From: an uncultured Pseudomonadota bacterium | Lineage (GTDB): Bacteria; Pseudomonadota; Gammaproteobacteria; Steroidobacterales; Steroidobacteraceae | Direction: 5' to 3' | DNA: 64,000 nt | NCBI GenBank assembly: GCA_903884235.1 | Contig: CAISEB010000023.1 | Coordinates: forward strand, 1-64,000 | In this document: piece by piece, positions 1 through 10,464 of the stretch | Layout of the letters: each line of letters begins with the position of its first letter | Position numbering within the stretch: the first letter of the stretch is position 1 | Translations under genes and position numbers: made by a program | Notes under the pieces: generated by a model | Seen by the model: the letters and a program-made list of their open reading frames with translations, nothing else | What the model was told of the DNA's origin: nothing | The model's database searches: none

Positions 1-138
1 ATACCGCGCTCGACAATCGATCGCCAACGCACAAACCGCCGGCAAAATCACCGTCGCGCATCGACATCACGCCCCGACATCGCCAAACTTGTACGCATGA
101 CCATGAAGATCCAGTCCTTCATGCATAGTGCAGGCTAG

Positions 139-1603
<1,465 letters not shown>

Positions 1604-1608
<5 letters not shown>

Positions 1609-2179
1609 GCGCGACCGCCTTCGCGCCTGGGGCCACGTGTGTCTCGGCAGGGGGTTCGGGCGCACGCAGCAGCGCGCCATTGACCTCCTCGACGATCTCG
1701 TCGATCACGCCGTCACCGTAGCCGCTGTGGATGCTGATGACGTGGCCGTCGCGGCCGACGATCACCATGTGCGGGTACCCGTCGACGCCGTACGCCTTCT
1801 GTGCGCGCCGGTCCTCGTCGTTCGAGAACAGCACCGTGAACGTCTTCAGTACCGCGACGCTCGCGACGAACTGATCGCGGTCCTCGCAGTTCACGGCGAT
1901 GACCTGGATGTGACCCTTGCCCGCCCGCTGCAGGCCCTCGAGCACTGGCAGCTCCTTGCGGCACGGGGCGCACCAGGACGCCCAGAACGAGACCACCACG
2001 ACCTTGCCCGCGTGGGCGGCGAGGTTGACGGGCTTGCGGTCCCGTCCCCGCCCGACGTAGTCCGGTGCCGGTTCGCCGACCGCAGGAGGCTTCGCGGCAC
2101 CGGCCGTGGCTGCGGTGCCGGAAACCGCGAGGCTGGCCACCAGCATCAGGAGTGCCGCCGTGCGGAAGCCTGGTCGCAC
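1604..2179 (-). CDS. TlpA-family thiol:disulfide protein (WCAPC)
   Basis: Exported thioredoxin-fold protein of 191 residues. An N-terminal signal or anchor segment (about residues 6-28) is followed by an AhpC/TSA-Redoxin fold with WCAPC (Cys70, Cys73) and a cis-Pro segment (GYPHMVIV). I place the start at GTG 2179, preceded by GGGAGG, because the longer frame upstream runs into the dehydrogenase coding sequence. It follows the quinohaemoprotein dehydrogenase by about 35 bases on the same strand, so it may help mature or protect that periplasmic enzyme, which carries a vicinal disulfide and a haem c. That link is inferred. It is one of four TlpA paralogues in the window. Confidence 0.85.
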
Positions 2180-2213
2180 CTTGCCTCCCGATGGTGATGC
2201 GTCGGGCGATGGC

Positions 2214-4415
2214 CTACTTGCGCGCGGCCGCCGCTTCCTGTTCCCGCCAGCCCTTCCACGCCTCGTCGATGAGGTAGGCATGGATATCGTCGACGTCCTG
2301 CTCCGAGAGGATGTCATCGAAGCGCTCCATCCCGGTCGGCGCGACGGCACCGTGCAGGACGATGTCCTTGAACATCGCCTGCAGCCCCGGGTTCAGCTTG
2401 CGCAGGTCCGGCGTCACGCTGGTCCCGAACGTATGGCAGCGCACGCACTCCTGGATCCACTTGATCTCGCCGGCGCGGATGTGGGCTTCGCTCGCGGTCT
2501 GCACCGGCGGCTTCTCGAACGCCGGCACGACGAGCGCCGGTGGCGCCGGGACGAGGCCCCCGTCGAGCTTGAAGACGATGATGCGGTTGACGTTCTCGTA
2601 CCGGGACGCGGCGCTGCTCTCCGGCGCGGGTCCGACCGTGATCGCGGCGCCGCCGTAGCCGGCCTGCACGGCGACGTACTGTTCGCCGTCCACCGTGTAG
2701 GTCATCGGCGCGGCCATGATGTGGGTGCCCGTCGGAATGACCTTCAGCACGGCGCCCGTGTCGGCCGCGTAGACCCACAGTTCCCCGCTGCCGCGACCCT
2801 GGAAGACCAGGTTTCCGGCCGTGCTCAGGATGCCGCCGTCATAGCCTCGCATCCCGGACGACGTCTCGTGTTCCCACACGACCTTCTGGGCGGCCGGGTC
2901 CCAGGCGCGGATCAGCTCGCGTACCAGCTTCTCCTTGCGCTCCGCCTGCAGGGTCGACAGCTCAGGCAACGGCCCGTAGAGCTCTTTGAGGTCGGCCGCG
3001 ACGTAGGTCTCGTCCGGCATGATGCCGTTCAGGGTGAAGAATCCGTCGAGGTACTTCACGGTGCCGCCGTTGTGGGCCATGTCGACCCACACGTTCGGCA
3101 CGTCGATGACCGGGATGTAGGTGAGGCGCGTGTCCGGGCTGTACGACATCGGCATCCACGTGTGGCCACCGGCCCACGACGGATATACGTTCTTCGGGGT
3201 CACCGACCAGTCCCCCTGCAGCGTCCGGATCGGCCGCCCGGTCTTCATGTCGATGCCGCTCGCCCAGTTCACGTAGGTGTAGTTGGCGGCCGACAGCAGC
3301 TCGCCGCTCGCCCGGTCCAGCAGGTAGTAGTAGCCGTTCTTCGAGGCCTGCATCAGCACGTGGCGCGAGCGGCCTCCGACGGGCACGTCGGCGAGCACCA
3401 TCTTCTGCACCGCATCGAAGTCCCACTGGTCGTGTGGCGTCGTCTGGTAGTGCCAGGCGAGCCGGCCGGTTCCTGCGTGGAGCGCGACGATGCTGGCGGT
3501 GAACAGCGCATCGAAGCGCGACGGGCCGACCTCGCGAAGGTCGTAGGGGGCGGCATTCGCCGTGCCGAAGTAGACGAGGTCGAGGTCCGGGTCGTAGGCG
3601 AAACCATCCCATGCGGTACCACCACCGCGGATGTCCGGCCCGCGGCCCGCGTCCCAGGTGTTGTCGGCGAGCTTCAGTTCCGGGTTCTCGAAGCGCTTGC
3701 CGGGCGCTGGCGGCACGGTATAGAAGCGCCAGCGGAATGCGCCGGTTTCCGCGTCATACGCCGAGACGTAGCCGCGCACGCCGTTCTTGCCCATGTCGGA
3801 GCCACTGTTGCCGATCACGACGAGGCGGCCGGCGATGATCGGCGCGCCCGTGCTGGAGTACGGCTCCTTGTGGTCGACGATGGTGTCCTTGATCCACGCC
3901 ACACGGCCGGTGGCGGCGTCGAGCGCGTGGAGCCGACCATCGACCGAGGCGACGTAGACACGGCCCTTCCAGACCGCGACGCCACGGTTGACGAGGTCGC
4001 AGCAGGGGTTGCGGGCCGCCTGGTATGCCGCCTTCGGGTCGTAGCGCCACAGTTCGCGACCGGACTTCGCGTCGAGGGCGTAGACGTAGCCCCAGGTGCC
4101 GGAGGTGTACATCACGCCGTCGATCACGATCGGCGTCGCTTCCTGGCCACGACGCGGCGCGCCGAGGTCGTACTGCCACGCGAAGCCGAGCCGGCCGATG
4201 TTGCCCGCGTTGATCGTCTTGAGCGGCGAGAAGTACGTGCCGTCCTTGTCGCGGCCTCCGGTGTACCAATTGCCGGGTTCGCCCGATGCGGCGCGCAGTC
4301 GCGCGAGGTCGAGGGCACCGGCCTTCGGTGCCGGACCCGCCGAAATGCCCTGCGCGACCAGCAGCCCGCTCGCCACCACGGCGGTCAGCGCCGCCTTCCA
4401 GTTCGAAGTCCCCAC
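2214..4415 (-). CDS. Quinohaemoprotein (PQQ + haem c) alcohol dehydrogenase
   Basis: Periplasmic PQQ-dependent alcohol dehydrogenase, type II architecture: signal peptide, eight-bladed PQQ propeller (about residues 40-610) and a C-terminal cytochrome c domain with CVRCH and a later Met (PTGME). The vicinal Cys138-Cys139 pair (NPCCD), typical of these enzymes, is present. Start is GTG 4415, seven bases after GAGGAG. The active site is unusual. WDFD (Asp332, Asp334) has the extra acidic residue two positions after the catalytic Asp that marks lanthanide-dependent PQQ dehydrogenases. The usual calcium-binding Glu (GGAE in relatives) reads GSD here. Electrons would leave through the haem to a periplasmic cytochrome. 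No pqq biosynthesis genes are in the window. Substrate unknown. Confidence 0.88.
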   Translation of the reverse strand: MGTSNWKAALTAVVASGLLVAQGISAGPAPKAGALDLARLRAASGEPGNWYTGGRDKDGTYFSPLKTINAGNIGRLGFAWQYDLGAPRRGQEATPIVIDGVMYTSGTWGYVYALDAKSGRELWRYDPKAAYQAARNPCCDLVNRGVAVWKGRVYVASVDGRLHALDAATGRVAWIKDTIVDHKEPYSSTGAPIIAGRLVVIGNSGSDMGKNGVRGYVSAYDAETGAFRWRFYTVPPAPGKRFENPELKLADNTWDAGRGPDIRGGGTAWDGFAYDPDLDLVYFGTANAAPYDLREVGPSRFDALFTASIVALHAGTGRLAWHYQTTPHDQWDFDAVQKMVLADVPVGGRSRHVLMQASKNGYYYLLDRASGELLSAANYTYVNWASGIDMKTGRPIRTLQGDWSVTPKNVYPSWAGGHTWMPMSYSPDTRLTYIPVIDVPNVWVDMAHNGGTVKYLDGFFTLNGIMPDETYVAADLKELYGPLPELSTLQAERKEKLVRELIRAWDPAAQKVVWEHETSSGMRGYDGGILSTAGNLVFQGRGSGELWVYAADTGAVLKVIPTGTHIMAAPMTYTVDGEQYVAVQAGYGGAAITVGPAPESSAASRYENVNRIIVFKLDGGLVPAPPALVVPAFEKPPVQTASEAHIRAGEIKWIQECVRCHTFGTSVTPDLRKLNPGLQAMFKDIVLHGAVAPTGMERFDDILSEQDVDDIHAYLIDEAWKGWREQEAAAARK

Positions 4416-4454
4416 GGATGCTCTCCTCAAGTCTCGCGCCGCGGTCCGACGCAG

Positions 4455-5135
4455 CTAGATCGTCAGCAGTTCCTCGCAGAATGCCCCGAAACCACGCTCA
4501 CGGTCCACGAAATGGATTTCGAGGATCCAGTGGCGGGGGCGACCCTCGCCATCCGGTTCGCGCAGCAGCGTCTCATTGCCGGTGCGGATCGAGAAGCGGC
4601 GCGAACCGTCGCGCGGTTGCTCGTGCGGGAAGTGCCCGACGAGGTGCCCGGCGGTCTTCGCGCCGAATTCCCAGCCGAAGTCCAAGGCGAGGGCGTGCAC
4701 GTAGTCATAGAGGGCACCTGCCGTCAGGTTGGGCATGGCCTCGTAGAGTTCGCGGCCGAGCGTGAAGGCCGCGCCGATGTCGGTGACGATCTGGCGCTTG
4801 CGTGGGTCGGAGCCGAGGACGTAGGTGCGACCGAAGTCGGCCTCCCACTCGCCGAAGACCGGACCCAGGTCGACGACGACGAGGTCGTCCTCCGCGACGC
4901 GCAGGTCCTCGGCGTCGTCATAGTAGCTCAGCAGCGTGTTGCGGCCGCAACGCACGATGCGGCGGTGCCAGTGGCGGCGCAGGCCGTGTCGTTCGCGCGC
5001 AAGGGCGTCGATCTCGCGGCTGATTTCGCTCTCGAGGACGCCCGGCCGGATGAGCCCCGCGGACGCCACCTCGGCGAACAGGTCCGCCGCCGTGTCCTGC
5101 GCGGCCTTCAGGTTGCGTACCACGTCGTCCGTCAC
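4455..5135 (-). CDS. M24 (pita-bread fold) metallopeptidase family protein
   Basis: Cytoplasmic protein of 226 residues consisting only of the M24 catalytic domain, related to Xaa-Pro aminopeptidase and methionine aminopeptidase but shorter than either full peptidase. Candidate metal ligands are in the usual order: Asp89 (VVVDLG), Asp100 (WEADFG), a His in AGHLVGHFPHE, Glu206 (ILEIHF) and a C-terminal Glu pair (CEELL). Start is GTG 5135 behind GGAGGA. It lies upstream of the quinohaemoprotein gene on the same strand, about 40 bases away, and is divergent from nfeD. Peptidase activity is plausible but substrate and physiological role are unknown. Confidence 0.75.
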   Translation of the reverse strand: MTDDVVRNLKAAQDTAADLFAEVASAGLIRPGVLESEISREIDALARERHGLRRHWHRRIVRCGRNTLLSYYDDAEDLRVAEDDLVVVDLGPVFGEWEADFGRTYVLGSDPRKRQIVTDIGAAFTLGRELYEAMPNLTAGALYDYVHALALDFGWEFGAKTAGHLVGHFPHEQPRDGSRRFSIRTGNETLLREPDGEGRPRHWILEIHFVDRERGFGAFCEELLTI

Positions 5136-5267
5136 GATTTCCTCCGCGACCGCCGGGCCGCGGGCGTACTATCCATCACGGCCGCCCGGCTGCCAATCCC
5201 GGCACCTTGGCGGTGGCGGCTGTCCCCTCGCCAGTCGCATAATCCGGCACCCGGCGAACTGGATTCA

Positions 5268-5717
5268 ATGGAGCACGCGAACATGATGTGGTGGGGCTGG
5301 GTCCTCTTCGGCGCGATCCTGCTGGCGCTCGAGCTGACGCTGATCGACGCGCAGTTCTACCTCGTGTTCGTCGGCGCGGCGGCGGTGATCGTCGGCTTCG
5401 CGGATCGCCTCGTCGTCGGCATGACACCCGAGGTCCAGTGGCTGGCCTTCGGCGTGCTGTCCGTCGTCGGCGTGCTCGGCTTTCGCAAGACGATCTATGC
5501 GAGGATCCGCGGCGAACCCACGGTCGCGCGGGAGACCGGCCCGATCGGCCATGAATTCGAACTCCCGGAGACGCTGGCGCCCGGGGCGAGCTGCCAGGTG
5601 GAGTTCCGCGGCAGCCACTGGACCGCGACCAACGGCGGGTCGCACGCCCTCGGCGCGGGCACGCGCGTGCGCGTCGAACGCATCAACGGCCTCGCGCTCA
5701 TCGTCGCGCCGGCCTGA
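5268..5717 (+). CDS. NfeD-family membrane protein
   Basis: Short NfeD protein of 149 residues. It has two or three membrane segments (about residues 8-70) followed by a soluble OB-fold domain (about 95-147) ending in a strand of the type GTRVRVERINGLALIV. Members of this class are co-encoded with SPFH/stomatin proteins and are thought to act with them in membrane microdomains. Here it sits 20 bases upstream of the SPFH gene, matching that pairing. The start is uncertain: ATG 5268 is chosen, but ATG 5283 has better spacing from a GGAG. The frame stays open far upstream, antisense to the preceding genes, and that part is not coding. Confidence 0.85.
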   Translation: MEHANMMWWGWVLFGAILLALELTLIDAQFYLVFVGAAAVIVGFADRLVVGMTPEVQWLAFGVLSVVGVLGFRKTIYARIRGEPTVARETGPIGHEFELPETLAPGASCQVEFRGSHWTATNGGSHALGAGTRVRVERINGLALIVAPA

Positions 5718-5737
5718 TATCAACGGAAGGTGATCCA

Positions 5738-6658
5738 ATGGATGTCCTGATCGCAATCGGTGCAGTCGTCTTCCTCGTCGTCCTGGCGATCGCCAAGACG
5801 CTGCAGGTGGTGCCGCAGCAGAACGCCTTCGTCGTCGAAAAGCTCGGCAAGTACAGCCGCACGCTGCAGGCCGGCTTCCACATCCTCGTGCCGTTCATGG
5901 AGCGCGTGGCCTATCGCCACAGCCTCAAGGAGCAGGCGCTCGACGTCGCCGAGCAGGTCTGCATCACCCGCGACAACGTCCAGGTCGGCGTCGACGCGGT
6001 GCTCTACATGCAGGTCCTCGATCCGCACCTGGCGTCCTACGGGATCACCAACTACGGCTTCGCGATCTCCCAGCTCGCGCAGACGACGCTGCGCAGCGAG
6101 ATCGGCAAGATCGAGCTCGATCGCACTTTCGAGGCGCGCGGCACCATCAACGCGAACGTCGTCAGCGAGCTCGACAAGGCGTCCGCGGCGTGGGGCGTCA
6201 AGGTCATGCGCTACGAGATCAAGAACATCACGCCCCCGAAGGACGTGCTGCAGGCGATGGAGAAGCAGATGCGTGCCGAGCGCGAGAAGCGCGCGGTGGT
6301 GCTGACCTCGGAGGGCGAGCGGGACGCCAAGATCAACCAGGCCGAAGGTGACAAGCAGCGGGTGATCAAGGCCTCGGAGGCGTTCAAGCAGCAGCAGATC
6401 AACGAGGCCCAGGGCCAGGCGGAGGCGATCCTCTCGGTCGCGCAGGCGACTGCCGAGGGCCTGCGCCAGGTCGGCATCGCGATCGCCGGCCAGGGTGGCG
6501 CCGAGGCGATGCAGCTGCGCATCGGCGAGGAGTACGTCAAGCAGTTCGGCAAGCTCGCCAAGGAGTCGAACACGCTCGTGCTGCCCGCGAACCTGTCGGA
6601 CATCGGCTCCGTGGTCGCGATGGCGACCAGCATCATGCGCCGGCCGCCGGGAGGCTGA
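5738..6658 (+). CDS. qmcA: SPFH/band 7 (stomatin-like) protein, QmcA type
   Basis: Inner-membrane SPFH protein of 306 residues. A single N-terminal membrane helix (about residues 3-22) is followed by the PHB domain (VVPQQNAFVVEKLGKYSRTL onward) and a long charged helical segment rich in Glu/Gln/Lys (about 185-250), then a short C-terminal domain. The family assembles into large cages around membrane proteases and other complexes. ATG 5738 has GGAAGG at 5725-5730. It forms a two-gene operon with the NfeD gene just upstream. Confidence 0.9.
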   Translation: MDVLIAIGAVVFLVVLAIAKTLQVVPQQNAFVVEKLGKYSRTLQAGFHILVPFMERVAYRHSLKEQALDVAEQVCITRDNVQVGVDAVLYMQVLDPHLASYGITNYGFAISQLAQTTLRSEIGKIELDRTFEARGTINANVVSELDKASAAWGVKVMRYEIKNITPPKDVLQAMEKQMRAEREKRAVVLTSEGERDAKINQAEGDKQRVIKASEAFKQQQINEAQGQAEAILSVAQATAEGLRQVGIAIAGQGGAEAMQLRIGEEYVKQFGKLAKESNTLVLPANLSDIGSVVAMATSIMRRPPGG

Positions 6659-6667
6659 TCCCTGGCG

Positions 6668-8272
6668 TCAGGCCTCGAGGCCCTGTTCGGTCAGGTATTC
6701 GTCGTAGGTCCCGCGGAAGTCCGTGTAGCGGCCATCTGGCTTGAGCTCGATGATGCGATTGGCCAGCGTGCCGACGAACTCGCGGTCGTGTGAGACGAAG
6801 ATCAGCGTGCCTACGTACTTCTCGAGCGCGATCTGCAGCGACTCGATCGTTTCCATGTCCATGTGGTTGGTCGGCTCGTCCATCAGCAGCACGTTCGGCT
6901 TCGTCAGGATGAGCTTGCCGTAGATCATCCGGCCCTTCTCGCCGCCGGACAGGACCTTGACCGACTTCTTGACGTCGTCACCCGAGAACAGCAGCCGACC
7001 GAGCGTGCCACGCACGAGCTGGTCGTCGTCGGCCTTGCCGGTGTACTGGCTCATCCACGAGAACAGGTCCATCTTCGCTTCGAACTCGGCCTGCGGATCC
7101 TGCGGCATGTAGCCAGGCTGCGCGTTCTCGACCCAGCCGATCGTGCCGGTCTGGGCATGCAGCTCGCCCGCGAGGCAGCGCACCAGCGTCGTCTTGCCGA
7201 TGCCGTTTGGCCCGATGATCGCGACGCGATCGCCCGCCTCGATGGTGAAGGTGAGCTTCGCGAAGATGTCGCTGTCGGTGCCCGGGTAGCGGAACGTCAG
7301 GTTCTCGACCGCCACCGCCGTGCGATACAGCTTCTTCGCCTGGTCGAAGCGGATGTACGGGTTCTGGCGCGACGAGGGACGGATCTCCTCAATCTTGATC
7401 TTCTCGAGCTGGCGCTTGCGGGATGTCGCCTGGCGGGCCTTCGACGCGTTCGCCGAGAAGCGACGCACGAACTCCTGCAGGTCCGAGATCTTGTCACGCG
7501 CCTTGGCGTTCGCGGCTTCCACGCGCGCACGCGCCTGGACCGAGGCGAGCATGAAGTCGTCGTAGTTGCCGGGGTAGATCTTCACCTGCTGGAAGTCCAG
7601 GTCGGCGATGTGGGTGCAGACCTGGTTCAGGAAGTGACGGTCGTGGCTGATGATCACCATCGTCGCGTCGTAGTTGTTCAGCGTCCGCTCGAGCCAGCCG
7701 ATCGAGTGGATGTCGAGGTTGTTGGTCGGCTCGTCCAGCAGCAGCACGTCCGGCTGCGAGAACAGCGCCTGCGCGAGCAGCACGCGCAGCTTGAGCCCGG
7801 GTGGTACTTCGCGCATGGGCCCGTTGTGGCGCGCCTCCTCGATGCCGGCGTCGATCAGGATGGCGCCGGCGCGGGCTTCCGCGGTGTAGCCGCCGTACTC
7901 CGCGAACTTGCCCTCGAGTTCCGCCGCGCGCATGTAGTCGGCATCCGTCGCGTCGGCATTCGCGTAGATCCGGTCGCGTTCCTGCATCGCGTTCCACATC
8001 TCGACGTGGCCCTGCATGACCACGTCGAGGACGCGCTCGTCCTCGTAGCCGAACTGGTTCTGGTTCAGCTTGCCGAGCCGGGCGCCGTTCTGGAGCATCA
8101 CGTCGCCCGAGGTCGCCTCCAGGTCCCCGCCGAGAACCTTCATCAGGGTCGACTTGCCGGCGCCGTTCGCGCCGATCAGGCCGTAGCGGTTGCCGTCGGA
8201 AAACTTGACGGTGACCTTGTCGAACAGCGGCTTGGCGCCGAACTGCACCGTGAGACCGGAGGTGGAGAGCAT
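6668..8272 (-). CDS. ybiT: ABC-F ATPase YbiT
   Basis: Soluble tandem ABC ATPase of the ABC-F class (534 residues), a ribosome-associated translation factor family with no membrane domain. The N-terminal ABC has Walker A GANGAGKST and Walker B LLLDEPTNN. The linker region contains SANASKARQATSRKRQ. The second ABC has GPNGIGKTT, LSGGEKGR and MDEPTNHMD. Length and the start MLSTSGLTVQFGAKPLF match E. coli YbiT closely. The frame is open upstream to 8371, but homology places the start at ATG 8272. It is convergent with qmcA. Confidence 0.92.
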   Translation of the reverse strand: MLSTSGLTVQFGAKPLFDKVTVKFSDGNRYGLIGANGAGKSTLMKVLGGDLEATSGDVMLQNGARLGKLNQNQFGYEDERVLDVVMQGHVEMWNAMQERDRIYANADATDADYMRAAELEGKFAEYGGYTAEARAGAILIDAGIEEARHNGPMREVPPGLKLRVLLAQALFSQPDVLLLDEPTNNLDIHSIGWLERTLNNYDATMVIISHDRHFLNQVCTHIADLDFQQVKIYPGNYDDFMLASVQARARVEAANAKARDKISDLQEFVRRFSANASKARQATSRKRQLEKIKIEEIRPSSRQNPYIRFDQAKKLYRTAVAVENLTFRYPGTDSDIFAKLTFTIEAGDRVAIIGPNGIGKTTLVRCLAGELHAQTGTIGWVENAQPGYMPQDPQAEFEAKMDLFSWMSQYTGKADDDQLVRGTLGRLLFSGDDVKKSVKVLSGGEKGRMIYGKLILTKPNVLLMDEPTNHMDMETIESLQIALEKYVGTLIFVSHDREFVGTLANRIIELKPDGRYTDFRGTYDEYLTEQGLEA

Positions 8273-8492
8273 TGTCGTCTGGAATCCAGGCAGGAGGGCC
8301 CGTGGGCGGCCGCAGGACGGTCCGGTTCCCTGGGCATGAGCACCGCTGGGCTCCCGGTCGTCCGGGGCCACGAGCGCAGTCCGAGGGCGTCGGGGGTGCC
8401 GGCGGTGACCCTGTGAGGTCCCGGTCGGCGGCGCGATTCTAGCCGAGGCGAACCCCTCGCGGGGGACTGCTTGGGACGGGGCCCCCGATTCC

Positions 8493-9431
8493 TCAGGTCG
8501 ACCGGCGCCTCGCGCGAGGCGGACGGGTAGGCGCTGGGGTCGCCGGCTGGGCCGAGGCGTCCGGTGCGCCGCCGAGCAGTGCGATCAGGCGGGTCGCGGT
8601 ACGGCCGAGCGGCCGGTCCAGCCGATGCACCAGCATCGGCGTAAACCGGTACCGGGAGCCGCCGACGTGGCGCGGCTCTCGCAGGGATCCGGCACGAAGT
8701 TCTGCGCCCGCGAGGTGTCGCGGCATCCAGCCGAAGCCGAGTCCCATGAGCAGCGCCTGGTTCCTGGCTTCGAACCCGGACAGGTAAAAGACCCGTTCTC
8801 CGCCGAACATGTGGCGATCATCGCCCTGATCGGACTAATCTCGCACAGAAAGCTCGATGTGGTCATGAAGCGCGGCCAAGCTAACCGAGCCCTGCGACGC
8901 CAGCGGGTGGGCCGGCGCGGCACACAGCACGCACTCGAGCTCCGCCAGCGCCGTCGCGTGCAGTTCGGGGCGCGCAAGGTAGTCCTTCACGGGCATCAGG
9001 TCGGCGGCATCCTTGTCGAACCGGAACTGCACGCCCCCGAGGAACTCGACCATCACCTGGACGCGCCTCGGAACCCGCTCCTCGCCGAGCCGGCGCCGCG
9101 CGGTGAACGTGGGCTCGAGCGGCAGGATCCCCTCGCCGATCACCGTGAGGCGCGGCTCGAAGCCGGCGATGAACTGCTGCGCCACCGACGCGACGCGACC
9201 GGCGTGGGCGAGCACTTGGGGGCCTTCCGCCAGCACGGCCTCCCCTGTCGGGGTCAGCTTGATGCGGTAGCCGGTCCGGTCGAGGAGAGCGATGCCCAGC
9301 TGCTGCTCCAGCTTGCGCACCTGGTAGTTCACGGCCGACTACACCTTGTGCAGGTGGGTCGCCGCCGCCGCGAATCCGCCGTGGCGGATCACCGCATCGA
9401 GTGCCTAGAGCGCGTCGAGGTCCGGCCTCAT
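8493..9431 (-). pseudogene. LysR-family regulator interrupted by three in-frame TAG codons
   Basis: A complete LysR reading frame, 312 codons from ATG 9431 to TGA 8493, with no frameshift but with TAG at codons 9, 31 and 199 (last at 8837-8835). The text between stops is well conserved: an HTH region (ALDAVIRHGGFAAAA, then NYQVRKLEQQLGIALLDR) and a LysR substrate-binding domain ending RFTPMLVHRLDRPLGR. The first two TAGs stand where relatives carry Gln (CAG to TAG). The third stands after SVRD, where relatives have Ser or similar. Neighbouring genes use TAG as a normal stop, so recoding is unlikely and a young pseudogene is the simplest reading. Its former target is unknown. Confidence 0.8.
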
Positions 9432-9539
9432 GACGTGCTTACTTTTTGATCTTGTTGCCCGACTCTAGGAGCAGGACGGAGAAAATGCACGCGGCCAGCC
9501 GTGCCCTTACACTACGCAACCACGCCACGCCGGAACCCG

Positions 9540-10079
9540 ATGTCGAACCGTGCCCTGTCGCTGCTGTGCCTGATGCTGCTGTGGATCCCCCCGGCGGCCG
9601 GCGCCGGCGCGCGCGTGGAGGTGCCGGTCGGAGGCACGCTGCGCGAGGCCCAGCTGCATGGCCTCAATGGGCCGGCGCGTGCGCTGTCGTCGTTCCGGGG
9701 CAAGCCGCTGATCATCAACGTCTGGGCGAGCTGGTGCGGCCCGTGCCGCTCTGAAATGGCCTCGCTCGAACGGCTGGCCTGGCGTGACGACGCGCACCGT
9801 TTCGCGATTATCGGTGTCTCCACGGACGACTACGTCGACAAGGCGCGCGCCTGGCTCAGCGATTCGAACGCGACGATCTCGCAGTTCATCGATGCCGATC
9901 TTGAGATGGAGACCATGCTCGGCGCCTCGCGGCTGCCGCTGACGGTGTTCGTCGATGCCAACGGCCACGTTCTCAACAAGGTGTACGGTGCCCGTGAGTG
10001 GGACAGTCCGGAGGCTTTGCGCCTGATCGCACAGGCCTTCGGAACCGGGCCGAAACCGGCTGCGGCGCGGGCGCGATGA
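9540..10079 (+). CDS. TlpA-family thiol:disulfide protein (WCGPC)
   Basis: Exported thioredoxin-like protein of 179 residues. It has a signal peptide (about residues 1-22), then a short strand, then WASWCGPC with the redox cysteines and a LPLTVFVD segment carrying the cis-Pro. The Gly-Pro dipeptide between the cysteines is the same as in cytoplasmic thioredoxin, which suggests a reductant. ATG 9540 is chosen because the signal peptide begins there; the frame is open a further 13 codons upstream. Its stop overlaps the start of the next gene (ATGA), so the two are translationally coupled. Confidence 0.83.
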   Translation: MSNRALSLLCLMLLWIPPAAGAGARVEVPVGGTLREAQLHGLNGPARALSSFRGKPLIINVWASWCGPCRSEMASLERLAWRDDAHRFAIIGVSTDDYVDKARAWLSDSNATISQFIDADLEMETMLGASRLPLTVFVDANGHVLNKVYGAREWDSPEALRLIAQAFGTGPKPAAARAR

Positions 10080-10357
10080 AGCCATCACCGCCACCGCCGG
10101 GATGGATCGAGCGCCTGTACAGGACCGGCGTGGGGCTCGCGATCCCGCTGACGATCGTCGCCGGGGTCGTCCTGCTGCTCACGGCGCGCGAGCAGCAATC
10201 GGCGGCGAAGGCGCCCGTGCATCGCGACGAGGTCATCGTGGCGCTGCCGCTCGAGGATGCGCGCCCGACGATCGAGCTGCGCCCGGCGCGTCCGGCCTGC
10301 ACGCCCGCTGCCGCTCCGGGGCGGCGCTGCCCCGCGACGCCGGAGGTTCGGCGCTGA
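10076..10357 (+). CDS. Small single-pass membrane protein, unknown
   Basis: Unrecognised protein of 93 residues. It starts KPSPPPPGWIERLYR, then has one hydrophobic helix (about residues 18-38) and a polar, Pro/Ala/Arg-rich tail with two cysteines (ACTPA, GRRCPA). The ATG overlaps the stop of the upstream TlpA gene by four bases, so co-translation is likely and the tail may face the periplasm as a TlpA partner or substrate. That role is inference. Confidence 0.55.
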   Translation: MKPSPPPPGWIERLYRTGVGLAIPLTIVAGVVLLLTAREQQSAAKAPVHRDEVIVALPLEDARPTIELRPARPACTPAAAPGRRCPATPEVRR

Positions 10358-10464
10358 ATCCCCGGCAGTGTCAGGGTCGTCCCGTCCCGGGGCGGCGACA
10401 TGGGACCGGCGCGACGCGACACCGCGCGACGCAGGCTCCCGCGGTCCCCTGTAGTGAGTGCTTG

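Noticed and set aside
2106-5717. A 1203-codon open frame on the + strand through the thioredoxin, dehydrogenase and peptidase genes
   Set aside because: It is antisense to well-recognised proteins and shows no family similarity until the NfeD part. High GC leaves such frames open by chance; only 5268-5717 is real.
8835-9431. Amber codon recoding (readthrough) in the LysR gene
   Set aside because: TAG is used as an ordinary stop by the quinohaemoprotein, M24, dgcA, GntR and kinase genes, so genome-wide recoding is not supported. Pseudogene is preferred.
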